Made by a program: the position numbers and the translations under genes. Below the pieces are notes generated by a model. It was not told the origin of the DNA. It did no database searches and saw only the letters and a program-made list of their open reading frames with translations. 50,192 nucleotides of DNA from a virus: positions 1 to 50,192 of the IMG/VR virus record IMGVR_UViG_3300002835_000286; one strand, given 5' to 3'. The first letter of the stretch is position 1. Each line of letters starts with the position of its first letter. Positions 1-8,525 of the stretch are shown in pieces.

Positions 1-365
1 GTGTGTCTTACACTCGGGATGCTCTTAAGCGTAATGCTGATGCTAAGCATCAAGTTGCTACGCAGAGCACTCTCATGTCTGTTCTTGCTGATCCTTCGAT
101 TGATATCAACACCAAGAAGCAAGCTATTCTTAATATCAATAGTAGTTTTAATAAAGATACTGCCACTCAAGTAGCTACACAAGCTGCTCAGCTTCCTAGC
201 AAAGGTGAGAATCAAGAGCAAGAAGATGTACGCATTCTTGGAGCAGAACAGTTTCGTGCTGTTCGAGAGAACAGAGAGACTAAGCAGAAACTCTTGAATG
301 GTAAGATGGCTAAGCTTAATTCTGGATTTGCCAGTATGACTGGTGATGTCGCCGAAGTAATGCTT
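1..365. repeat. Left copy of terminal near-duplicate (circular assembly overlap)
   Basis: These 365 bases recur at 49828-50192. The first 274 positions are identical; the last 91 differ at nine places (275, 290, 293, 294, 321, 326, 350, 353, 359). In the reading frame eight changes are silent and one is Ser to Ala. The overlap falls inside a structural gene, so it is best read as an assembly overlap of a circularly permuted or circularised genome, with two strain variants at the far side, rather than a packaging repeat. Confidence 0.9.
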
Positions 366-3300
366 GCTCCATTTGCTGTGAATAAAGTGGGATTTGGTAT
401 CCTGAATGATATACTCACTGAGGTAGGTGGTACAGCTTCTAGAAAGAAAACTGCTGCTACTCCGGGCAGTACCATCATGGAAATCCGTGAGAAGCTTGCA
501 CAGATTCCTGCAGCAGATCGTACAGCAGTTGAACAACGCATCACTGATCTCATCTTCAATACCCCCAACATTGTCTTCACGAATGATAATGCATTCGCTA
601 GGATGACCTTAGCTAATTCCATTCTGCAAGATGGTGGTTATTCCACTACTGATAAGTGGTTGGATAATGCATCAGGATTGTTGGATGTAATTGGTGTGGG
701 CTCTCTCCTTAAGAGTGGAGCTAGACAAGTTACTAAGCTCTTCACTAAGACCCCCCAAGCTACTGTAGATAATCTTAATCTGCGTAGTGTCACCTCTTCT
801 ACTAGCCCTGTTTCTCCTATCAAGTTGATGGAGGATTCCAACCCTGAGAAGGCTAGGGGTATGTATGAGATGGTTGTTAAGTCCAGCAGTGATGAAGCTG
901 CTCAAGCAGTGGCTAGCACCAATCGTGATGCTGCTATTATTGATCCAATCATTCCTCAGCCATTAGCTAGAGATGGTAGTGTAGAAGCTAAGCTTGTTGA
1001 TGCAGATAGAAATGTCAAGGCGATCAACCCTAATGAACAAGTGGTGAAAGAATGGAATGACAGCGGAGCTATTGTCTTTACGGAAAATGAACGTAAGTCT
1101 GCTGCTGCTGCAATATTTCATGACTTAACTAATGTTAAAGGGATTACTACTTTAGATAATATGGTAGCTGTTGGTACTGACGGCAGTAACCTCACTATCA
1201 AAGCTGTGTATGGCACCTCTGAAGGTGGCTTCTTAAAAGCACAAACTGCTATAGATCAAGTTAAGTTGGCTCTGAGGGAGTATGGTATCACGGAGCGTGA
1301 CCTCACTCTCTTGCGTAAAGAAGGTGATGAATACATCCCTATTACGCTTAAGGAAGCTGCAGATGATGGCAACTATGTTGTCCAGCTTGATACGAAGCAT
1401 AAGCTTTCTTCAACTGATATCACTGTATGGGATAACCTCGATGTAAAGAGAAACTTCTTTGATCGTATCCCCTTCTTGCGTAGTGCTAGATCAGGTACAG
1501 CAGCCAACACAATCCTAGACAATGCATCAATGCTCCATCCCACTATCAGTGGCGCTATGGTTGTACAGACAGACAAAGCTGTACGTATTGATAAGCTTCT
1601 CCTCCAATTGCATTCCCAATTCTCAGATGTCTATACCAAGCTTCCTAAAGCTAGACAAGAAAAGGTATATGAATATCTGAAAGAAGCGAATGCTCATGGG
1701 CTTGAGCTTAACAATAGCCAGCTTGTAGGTCGTGGATTTGTGCAGCAAGAGATTGATGCTATTCACCAATGGAGGTCTAATTGGGATACTCACTTCTGGC
1801 TTGAGAATGCAGACTTAGTTCGCACTCTCTCCCATCAAGGAGTGAAGGTATTTGATAATGCAGCGACAGGTACTAAGCTGTTCGCTAAGGAAATCCCTAA
1901 GAATACCAATCTTGCTAAGGTGTATGACCCGGCTACGGATACAATCATTACGCTGAACAAGGTGGATATTGATAACCTGTATGCATCTGGTGGTTCCTAT
2001 GCTGCATTCAAGCGTCCTATCAATGTGAATGGTGTTGAGATTGAACACATGGTTGTGCGTAACACCCCTACAGAATACCTGAGAGGCTTGCGTAGCTTTG
2101 ACCAAGTGCTTGATTATCGTAAGGGATACTATCAAGTGCAGTACAATGCACCTAAGTTCATCACTGAACGTAAGGTGGATAGTAATGGCAAGGAGTATTT
2201 CAAAGCTAGAGAAGTTGCAGGGGATACACAATCTGCAGAACAGATTCGTAATCGCTTAGCTGTAGCTGAAGGTAAGTCTGTAGATGATTTCAAGGTGAGA
2301 GATGACCTTAAGGATATGAAGGTAGATACCGATGCATATTGGGATTTACACAATACCTCTGGTCGTATTGCTCAACGTAGGCGTGGGAAGCGTTTAGAGG
2401 ACTCTAGCGCCCCTGTAGGTGGCTTTGACCATCAGTATATGCTTGACCCTGTAGAATCGTCTATACGGGCTTCTAGGAGCCTTGCAGGGCGTGTTGCAAT
2501 GAGGGATGCTCTAGAAGTTGCTAAGCAACGTGCTATGTCCCAATATGGTGAGTTCTTTAAGAGTGATGGCAAAGGTGGGAAACTGTGGGTGGAACACTCA
2601 AACAGTTTAGTTCCGACTACTGGCCGAGAGGTAGCTAGCATTGCTGATGCTCGCACTACAGTTGAATACATCAACTACATGCAGCACGGCTATACAAACA
2701 TTCTTGATGAAGGCTTTAAGTCGTTAATGAATGGTGTAGCAAGTATGCTCACTGCTAGCCCCACTGCTGAGAAGAGCTTCATTTGGATGGGTGGAATCAA
2801 TCCCACTAATGAGCTAAAGCATGGGGTCTTTCAAGCATACATTGGCTTAAACCCATTCCGTCAGGCTATGATTCAGAGCCATCAAACTGTACGCCTCTTA
2901 GGGTACAATCCTGCATATGTTGCATCTGGTAAAGCTTCATTAGATGGTGCTACATACATGCGTTACGCTAGCGGTCTCTCCGACATCAATACTGCATCTA
3001 AAGCAGATCGTGAGATGGTTGAATTCATTCAGAAGAGCGGTATGCTGGATGCTGTAGATAAACAGAATCTAGTTCGTGGCTCTCTGTATGACATGGCTGA
3101 GTCTTCCAACAAAATGAAGAAAGCTATTGGTACAGTTGCTACAGTGTCTCGTAAGGTTGGTTTTGATACAGGTGAACAGGCTAACTTAGCTATGCACCTG
3201 TTAGCTGTACGAGATAAGCTTATCAAGCAAGGAAAGAATATGGCTGATCCTGCTGTTAGGGATGAAGCTTATTCCATAGCGCGAGCAATCACCTATGACA

Positions 3301-4394
3301 TGAACTTTGCAGGAGACCTTCCTTATAACCAGAATGCTATGAGCTTGTTCTTGCAGTTCTTTCAAGTTCCACATAAGGCTTTCCTGTCTCTCACCAATAG
3401 ACGTATTCCTTCTCAGGATCGCTTAACTATGGCAATGATGGATACTATGCTATTTGGTATCCCCGGAGCTTTAGCTATTGAGAATCTGATTGGTAAGGAG
3501 ATGCTCCCTAAGGATGCTGCACAGAAACAAGCTGTAGTCAGTGGTTTAGTCTCTGTAGGTTACAATGGAGCCCTCTCTGCTATTACTGGTAAGGATACGA
3601 AGATTGATTTCTCTTCTCTCTCTCCTTACGGCATAGATGGCTTTGCTCATCTAGCTCATGCTGTTGTCTCTGGTGGTACGCTTGAGTTTATTCAGAACTC
3701 TCCTGCATTCACTATGTATCTGAAGAGCGGCAGCAGGGTACAAGAAGCCTTTGGCCGTATGTTTAGATACTTAGGCTTCATTGATACACAATCTGGTCTT
3801 GAACCTGAGACTGCTATGAGCGTATTGAATGGTGTTGCTGAGATATCATCTGGCTGGACTAATGCTCAAAAGGCTAAGCTCATCTACGAGATGGGTAAGA
3901 TTCCTAGTAAGACAGGGGATGGTGTGATTCTTGATGATGCCAACTGGACGTATGCTGCTGCACAAGTCTTAGGATTCAAGAGTCAGAAGGAAGTCTTTGA
4001 ATGGGCAGCCATTAAAGAAATCCATCAGAATGACAAGGACAGGGAAGCTGATTATAAGAAGGTATATGATTCTTATATCCGTGTTCTCACCCGTGATTCT
4101 AAGCTTAAGGTGAGTGATCCTGAAGCTGTTGAGAAAGTATTAGGAGCAGTTAAGCTCATCTACAAGGATGACTTCAAAGCTCAAGAATGGTTTAACAAGC
4201 GTTTAGCTAAGGATATGGTTGATCGTAAAGACACCCTTATGCGTGACATTGTTGAATCAGGTAACTTCTCTGATGCTAACAAGAGCATGGCTAATGCTAG
4301 ACAGCTTGGTATGGTTGATGAAGACTACAAGAAATCTCTACAACTCTTTGATGATATGCAGAGACAAATCCAAACTATAAAGGAAAGTAAATAA
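3..4394 (+). CDS. Large internal virion / DNA ejection protein (5'-truncated by window)
   Basis: The 1463 codons seen here are the continuation of the gene that starts at 49629; adding 67 codons gives about 1530 residues. The apparent GTG at position 3 is an internal Val codon, not a start. Size, position after tail tubular B and a gp14-like protein, and before the transglycosylase, match the giant ejection proteins (gp15/gp16 type) of T7-like podoviruses. These leave the capsid with the DNA and help form a channel through the cell envelope. I see no enzymatic motif; the sequence is Ala/Lys-rich, helical, with a few moderately hydrophobic stretches. It ends in an ATAATG overlap with the next gene, as expected for tightly coupled virion genes. 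The role is inferred from synteny and size, not from a recognised domain. Confidence 0.75.
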   Translation: MSYTRDALKRNADAKHQVATQSTLMSVLADPSIDINTKKQAILNINSSFNKDTATQVATQAAQLPSKGENQEQEDVRILGAEQFRAVRENRETKQKLLNGKMAKLNSGFASMTGDVAEVMLAPFAVNKVGFGILNDILTEVGGTASRKKTAATPGSTIMEIREKLAQIPAADRTAVEQRITDLIFNTPNIVFTNDNAFARMTLANSILQDGGYSTTDKWLDNASGLLDVIGVGSLLKSGARQVTKLFTKTPQATVDNLNLRSVTSSTSPVSPIKLMEDSNPEKARGMYEMVVKSSSDEAAQAVASTNRDAAIIDPIIPQPLARDGSVEAKLVDADRNVKAINPNEQVVKEWNDSGAIVFTENERKSAAAAIFHDLTNVKGITTLDNMVAVGTDGSNLTIKAVYGTSEGGFLKAQTAIDQVKLALREYGITERDLTLLRKEGDEYIPITLKEAADDGNYVVQLDTKHKLSSTDITVWDNLDVKRNFFDRIPFLRSARSGTAANTILDNASMLHPTISGAMVVQTDKAVRIDKLLLQLHSQFSDVYTKLPKARQEKVYEYLKEANAHGLELNNSQLVGRGFVQQEIDAIHQWRSNWDTHFWLENADLVRTLSHQGVKVFDNAATGTKLFAKEIPKNTNLAKVYDPATDTIITLNKVDIDNLYASGGSYAAFKRPINVNGVEIEHMVVRNTPTEYLRGLRSFDQVLDYRKGYYQVQYNAPKFITERKVDSNGKEYFKAREVAGDTQSAEQIRNRLAVAEGKSVDDFKVRDDLKDMKVDTDAYWDLHNTSGRIAQRRRGKRLEDSSAPVGGFDHQYMLDPVESSIRASRSLAGRVAMRDALEVAKQRAMSQYGEFFKSDGKGGKLWVEHSNSLVPTTGREVASIADARTTVEYINYMQHGYTNILDEGFKSLMNGVASMLTASPTAEKSFIWMGGINPTNELKHGVFQAYIGLNPFRQAMIQSHQTVRLLGYNPAYVASGKASLDGATYMRYASGLSDINTASKADREMVEFIQKSGMLDAVDKQNLVRGSLYDMAESSNKMKKAIGTVATVSRKVGFDTGEQANLAMHLLAVRDKLIKQGKNMADPAVRDEAYSIARAITYDMNFAGDLPYNQNAMSLFLQFFQVPHKAFLSLTNRRIPSQDRLTMAMMDTMLFGIPGALAIENLIGKEMLPKDAAQKQAVVSGLVSVGYNGALSAITGKDTKIDFSSLSPYGIDGFAHLAHAVVSGGTLEFIQNSPAFTMYLKSGSRVQEAFGRMFRYLGFIDTQSGLEPETAMSVLNGVAEISSGWTNAQKAKLIYEMGKIPSKTGDGVILDDANWTYAAAQVLGFKSQKEVFEWAAIKEIHQNDKDREADYKKVYDSYIRVLTRDSKLKVSDPEAVEKVLGAVKLIYKDDFKAQEWFNKRLAKDMVDRKDTLMRDIVESGNFSDANKSMANARQLGMVDEDYKKSLQLFDDMQRQIQTIKESK

Positions 4395-6175
4395 TGGCAG
4401 ATTTCAATGTAAATCTAGCTGCTCCGTCTGCCTCTGGTGCAAAGGTTATTGCCCCTGTGCATGACAATCGTACAGATTTCCCTAACCCTTGGGTGCCTGT
4501 AGTTGCTAGTCTAGCGACCACCTTTCTTAAGAATGAAGCAGATCAGAAGAAAGCAGCAGCGTTAGATCAACAGAATGCTATTGTAGCTGAGTTTACTCGT
4601 AGCCAAACCCTCTTGAATGACTCTGTTGCTCAAGGGGGTTCTTTAGCAGAAGCAGGAGCTAAGGCTAGGTCTAATTTCTCTAAGTATGCTGCTTCCTATC
4701 CCCACTTAGCAGAAGACTTTGCTAAGGTGAACAAAACCCTCTTTGAATACACTGACTTAGGTGAAGCCAAAGATGATAGGCAGATGTTTAAGGATGCTCG
4801 TAAAGAAGCTATCGGTAGTGCAGTGAAATCTGGCTATCCGATTGATTTGAACACTCCTGCTCCTGTTGTTGATGCTCAGTTGAAAGCCTTTCAAGTATCT
4901 CGGAAAGCTGAAGCTGAATTCAGTACATTAGTTAAGCAAAAAGCCGAGATGCGTTCAGCTAGTGCTGAAGATAGACAAGCTTTTGACTTTAGGGTTAAGA
5001 ATGAGTCTGTACAGCTTCTCTCCACTATTGCTGATAGTCATCTTGATGCAGCCTTCCTGAATGCTCAAGCTATTGCTGCTGAGACAGCTAGGACAGGGGA
5101 TATCAACGGTGGTAAGATGAAGCTCACTCAGTCTTTCTCCAATATTGAACGAGCTATTGCATCTGCTAGTGCTCTTCATCCTGAGCTTGGTCGTACATAT
5201 AAGGCTCTCTTTGATGAAGCTAAGCAGCTTGGTATGGATCAGATTGAGGGCAAAACTGCTGGTGCTGCTGCTGAGAATCAGCTTAAGGCTCTACAGACTA
5301 AGATTATGCTTACCACCTTAGCGTCCCCTGAGAATAAAGCATTCTATGGGATGTCTAAGGTGTTTAATGGTAATCTCCCTGCTACCTTCTTGAATGCTAA
5401 TACAGCAGCTAGGGATAGCATCACTAGGCTCACTCTTGAGTTTGGTGGGAATGCTCCGCAAGTTGTTGGTAGAGCTGACACTGAACCTGCTACGTTTGAT
5501 CTGTTGAAATCTCAAGTATCTGCTATTGAATCTGGTAAGGTTCCTGATGCAGAAGCAACTAAGACTCAACTTGGTCATGCCGCTAACAATGTGCTTGCAC
5601 AGGTTGGTAAGGCAGCTTCCACTGGACTGAAGCCTGAACAACTCTCTGCTTCTTTCAACTTCATTGCTAGTCCTGAGTATGCTAAGCTTATTTCCTATGG
5701 AAAGATTGATGGTCAAGCTGCTCAAGCTGCTAATAAAGTGTTCAGCTTGATGTATGAGAATTCTATCTCCAAGAGCTTAGAGAAACGCTTAGAAGAACCC
5801 TTCCGTGACACCTCTGGTAAGAATGATGTAGCATATAAGGACATTGTTGATTTCCAATGGAAGAATGGGAAGGTATCTGCAGAAGCAGCTAAGGGTATGT
5901 GGATGACCCCGATGGAATCACATGATCGTGACCATTTCGTACAGCAGATGGAGACCAATACCAAAGTGGTGAATCAGCTTGTGAAAGCTGGTGCCCATAT
6001 GGAAGGTCACACCAACTATGACAAATATTGGGAAGCTAATAAGCATCAGATTCTTCCTAATATGTTTCCTGATCCTGCTAGGCTGAAGGTTGGTCAAGTG
6101 GTGGATGGCTACAAGTATATTGGTGGTAATGTTAAATCCAAGAGTAATTGGATTAAAGAACCTGAAAGCCAATAA
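4394..6175 (+). CDS. Internal virion / ejection protein (593 aa)
   Basis: This 593-residue protein is almost entirely predicted helical, Ala/Lys/Glu/Gln-rich, with no transmembrane segment and no recognised catalytic motif. Its start overlaps the stop of the giant ejection protein (TAATG) and its stop overlaps the start of the transglycosylase gene, so the three are translationally coupled. In podoviruses a block of two or three such proteins sits between tail tubular B and the end of the late operon and forms the internal core. I infer a role in that core or in DNA ejection. The sequence itself does not identify which T7 protein it corresponds to. Confidence 0.65.
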   Translation: MADFNVNLAAPSASGAKVIAPVHDNRTDFPNPWVPVVASLATTFLKNEADQKKAAALDQQNAIVAEFTRSQTLLNDSVAQGGSLAEAGAKARSNFSKYAASYPHLAEDFAKVNKTLFEYTDLGEAKDDRQMFKDARKEAIGSAVKSGYPIDLNTPAPVVDAQLKAFQVSRKAEAEFSTLVKQKAEMRSASAEDRQAFDFRVKNESVQLLSTIADSHLDAAFLNAQAIAAETARTGDINGGKMKLTQSFSNIERAIASASALHPELGRTYKALFDEAKQLGMDQIEGKTAGAAAENQLKALQTKIMLTTLASPENKAFYGMSKVFNGNLPATFLNANTAARDSITRLTLEFGGNAPQVVGRADTEPATFDLLKSQVSAIESGKVPDAEATKTQLGHAANNVLAQVGKAASTGLKPEQLSASFNFIASPEYAKLISYGKIDGQAAQAANKVFSLMYENSISKSLEKRLEEPFRDTSGKNDVAYKDIVDFQWKNGKVSAEAAKGMWMTPMESHDRDHFVQQMETNTKVVNQLVKAGAHMEGHTNYDKYWEANKHQILPNMFPDPARLKVGQVVDGYKYIGGNVKSKSNWIKEPESQ

Positions 6176-7161
6176 TGCCTAGTCCTTGGGAACAAACATG
6201 GAATGATGTAAAGCAGGGAGTGGAGCAAGCTGTAGGGAATGCCTCAGAAGCCGTCCAGAAGGCTCTCCCTTGGGCTCAAGACTGGAAGGCTAAGGCTACC
6301 CCTCAGCAAGCCCCTGCTCCTCCTGCAGAGGCTGTAAAGCCCTCTAGTGGGGAGATTACAGCAGAGAGCCTTCTCCCTGCCCTCATCCAAGCTGAGAGTA
6401 GAGGTGTCCACATTGATGAAAAGACAGGGGAACTTCTTAAATCTAAGAGGGGGGCTTTAGGACTCACTCAGATTAAACCTGATACCGCTAAAGCCCCCGG
6501 ATATGGGATTAAACCCCTACAAGATCATTCTCCTGAAGAATATAAGCGTTTCACTATTGATATGCTTAAAGCTGGATACAAGAAGTTTGGGGATTGGGAG
6601 AAAACTATAGCTGGATATAATGCTGGATTTGGGACCATTGATAAAGCTATAGGGAAAGCAGAACGCTTTGGAGGGAATTGGCAAGATCACCTGCCTCAAC
6701 CTAAAGAAACCCTCCCTTACATCAGGAAGATTCTTCCAGCTTCTTCTATGAAGCCTGTGTCTTCCCCTAAAGGAAAGCCATTAGCTGCTACAGAAGTTGG
6801 TACTATCTTAGATGATGCTAGTGCATTTGCTAAAGCTGCTGGTGAGGGAGTGCAAGACTTAGCTCTAGCTGCTGGTGCAGGAGTAGGAACAAGCTCTGCA
6901 TTAGCTACAGCAGGAGAGATGTTAGCTGATCCTCTTAATCTGGTTCCCGGAGGGAAGGGAATAGCCGCTGCTGGTGTCATTAAAGTTGGTGGTAAGAAGA
7001 TTACTGAGACAATGACTGATGCCACATTCGCTAGCATTCTCCATTCAATCACTGGAAACACTGAGGATATTGCTAAGGTGATTAAAGGGAAGAAGCTCTC
7101 TGCTGATGAGAGGGAGCAACTCTTATTAGAAGCTTTATTAGCTAAGAAGAAAGGAAAATAA
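6175..7161 (+). CDS. Virion-associated lytic transglycosylase (SLT family)
   Basis: Residues about 65-185 form a soluble lytic transglycosylase domain. The catalytic Glu lies in QAESRG (about residue 74), followed by GALGLTQIKP, then AGYNAGFG and the LPYIRKI helix typical of the family. The enzyme cleaves the glycan backbone of peptidoglycan without hydrolysis, leaving 1,6-anhydro ends. Being part of the ejection-protein block, it probably opens a local hole in the cell wall during DNA entry rather than lysing the cell. A Pro/Ala-rich linker (about 42-57) precedes the domain. The C-terminal 130 residues are Gly/Ala-rich and moderately hydrophobic, which could insert in or cross a membrane; this is inference. 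Confidence 0.88.
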   Translation: MPSPWEQTWNDVKQGVEQAVGNASEAVQKALPWAQDWKAKATPQQAPAPPAEAVKPSSGEITAESLLPALIQAESRGVHIDEKTGELLKSKRGALGLTQIKPDTAKAPGYGIKPLQDHSPEEYKRFTIDMLKAGYKKFGDWEKTIAGYNAGFGTIDKAIGKAERFGGNWQDHLPQPKETLPYIRKILPASSMKPVSSPKGKPLAATEVGTILDDASAFAKAAGEGVQDLALAAGAGVGTSSALATAGEMLADPLNLVPGGKGIAAAGVIKVGGKKITETMTDATFASILHSITGNTEDIAKVIKGKKLSADEREQLLLEALLAKKKGK

Positions 7162-7448
7162 TGCCTAAACGCGGAGAGTACAAGAAAGGCGCTAAGAAAG
7201 CTTCTATAGCTAAGCGTAAGTTTAACAGTTCGGAAGAGCAGAAGAACAGACGTGTCCAGCGTAATACAGCTAGGCGTCGTATGGAGAAAGCTGGCAAGGT
7301 GCATAAAGGTGATGGCAAAGAAGTCGATCACGTTAAGCACAAAGCCCGTGGTAAGCTGAATAACAGTGAGAGCAATCTGAGGGTGATTGGCCGTACAGCT
7401 AATCGAAAGAAGAACCTTGGCACAGGTGGTAGGCCAAAAGGTAGTTAA
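7161..7448 (+). CDS. Small basic HNH-like protein
   Basis: A 95-residue, very Lys/Arg-rich protein. The core has EVDHVKHKARG followed by NLR and RTANRKKN, which matches the H-N-N pattern of a minimal HNH nuclease. It lacks the Cys pairs of the larger HNH proteins in this genome. It overlaps the stop of the transglycosylase gene (TAATG) and so is part of the late virion operon. Comparable short HNH-like genes occur in structural modules of other podoviruses; whether it cuts DNA or is packaged is not known. The domain call is moderately sure, the role is not. Confidence 0.7.
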   Translation: MPKRGEYKKGAKKASIAKRKFNSSEEQKNRRVQRNTARRRMEKAGKVHKGDGKEVDHVKHKARGKLNNSESNLRVIGRTANRKKNLGTGGRPKGS

Positions 7449-7477
7449 TTGTATTACAATTTTAATAGGAGAAATAA

Positions 7478-8017
7478 ATGGGTATTGTTGCACATGATGC
7501 TGTAGATCGGGCTGAATTTGGTAATATGATTAGTGCTTCCCTTGGTGTTTCCACCGGGGAACTCACCCGAGTTTCAGATACAAACACTCGTATAGTGAAT
7601 GCTACGGCATCCACTCTCACTGTCACTGAAGCTCTTCACGGGAATCGGACGATTGTATTGGACTTAGCGGCTGGTATTGCTGTAACCCTTCCTGCTGCTG
7701 CTGCTGGCTTGAAATTCCGCTTTATTGTTAAGACTACCTTCACTGGTGCTGCCACCATTAAGTCTGCCACTGGCGCTGACATTATGATTGGTTATGCCTT
7801 GATGGGTAATAACACTGATAATACGGTTGTTCGTTGGCCTGTTATTGCGGCTGACACTGCAGACACCATTGATATGCTTGGTACTGGTAATAGCACTGGT
7901 GGTATGGCTGGTCAAGAGATTGAAATTGAAGGCTTGGCTGCTAATCTGTGGTTTGTGAAGATTGTTGGGGATGCTGCTGGAACTGAAGCTACTCCCTTTG
8001 CTAACACCGTAGCCTAA
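7478..8017 (+). CDS. Putative virion surface / decoration protein
   Basis: A 179-residue protein rich in Ala, Thr, Gly and Val with a predicted all-beta pattern and no Cys, as for capsid- or tail-exposed proteins. It is the last gene of the rightward late arm and is followed at once by a strong terminator. It has its own good ribosome binding site (AGGAG, 7 nt before ATG) after a 29-nt gap, unlike its coupled neighbours. The region ahead of it holds a perfect ATTGTA-T-TACAAT palindrome. No family was recognised; a structural role is inferred from position and composition. Confidence 0.55.
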   Translation: MGIVAHDAVDRAEFGNMISASLGVSTGELTRVSDTNTRIVNATASTLTVTEALHGNRTIVLDLAAGIAVTLPAAAAGLKFRFIVKTTFTGAATIKSATGADIMIGYALMGNNTDNTVVRWPVIAADTADTIDMLGTGNSTGGMAGQEIEIEGLAANLWFVKIVGDAAGTEATPFANTVA

Positions 8018-8035
8018 GAAATTTAGGCAATAAAA

Positions 8036-8063
8036 AAGGGCCACCCCGTTAGGAGTAGCCCTT
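8036..8063 (-). terminator. Rho-independent terminator ending the leftward arm
   Basis: AAGGGC (8036-8041) pairs with GCCCTT (8058-8063). Read on the - strand the hairpin is followed directly by TTTTTTATT. It closes the leftward operon after the reductase and HNH genes. Confidence 0.8.
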
Positions 8064-8075
8064 AAGCAATACACT

Positions 8076-8108
8076 AAGGCTGGCTAGAGAAATCTAGCTG
8101 GCCTTTTT
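8076..8108 (+). terminator. Rho-independent terminator ending the rightward arm
   Basis: AAGGC pairs with GCCTT and an inner GCTAGA-GAAA-TCTAGC stem extends it; a T5 run follows on the + strand. It stops late transcription about 60 bp after the last virion gene. The stop codon of the opposing HNH gene lies within it. Confidence 0.8.
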
Positions 8109-8525
8109 CATTTCTAGATCATCATAGCTTCTCGAATGTAATTCTCTATGACAATTGGAACAAACTAGAATACATTTCGAGAGTTCAGTTAATATTTTTG
8201 GATGGGTAAGGGAGTATGATTGTAGGAGTTTAGCAATACCTCCCTCTTTCTTTTTAGGGTCAGTATGGTGAAAGTCATACGCAGACTGGTGAAAAACACC
8301 ACCACAAACTACACATTTACCTCCAAGTAACTGTATTGCCTCTTGCTTCCTCTTTCGTGTAGCAAGCAGCAGACCTCTGACTATACAAGATTTGCACCAA
8401 GTATTAAGACCATCCTTTGCTTTCTTTTGTTTCCAGAAGTCGACAAGTGGTGTTAGTGTACCGCATTTAGTGCATACCTTACACCCCGCATGAACCACCT
8501 TTCCCTCCGATTTCACAGATGTCAT
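8094..8525 (-). CDS. HNH endonuclease with N-terminal zinc-binding region
   Basis: A 143-residue protein. Two CxxC pairs near the N-terminus (CTKCG and CKSC) precede an HNH core with CVVC, the FHHTDPKKK motif and CSNCHRELH. It is of the same type as the HNH protein encoded at 14817-15263. The start given overlaps the last 47 bases of the ribonucleotide reductase gene in another frame; a GTG at about 8498 is an alternative. Free-standing HNH genes of this kind often act as homing endonucleases that cut related phage genomes lacking the gene. The location at the 3' edge of the reductase gene fits this. Target and activity are not known. Confidence 0.85.
   Translation of the reverse strand: MTSVKSEGKVVHAGCKVCTKCGTLTPLVDFWKQKKAKDGLNTWCKSCIVRGLLLATRKRKQEAIQLLGGKCVVCGGVFHQSAYDFHHTDPKKKEGGIAKLLQSYSLTHPKILTELSKCILVCSNCHRELHSRSYDDLEMKKAS

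Noticed and set aside
1-365. True T7-style direct terminal repeat
   Set aside because: The repeat lies inside a reading frame and its two copies diverge at one end, which a packaging repeat copied each round would not do. An assembly overlap is simpler; read depth would decide.
6717-7493. 258-codon - strand frame over the transglycosylase 3' end
   Set aside because: Low-complexity hydrophobic translation in antisense to a well-supported gene, crossing two gene borders of the late operon.
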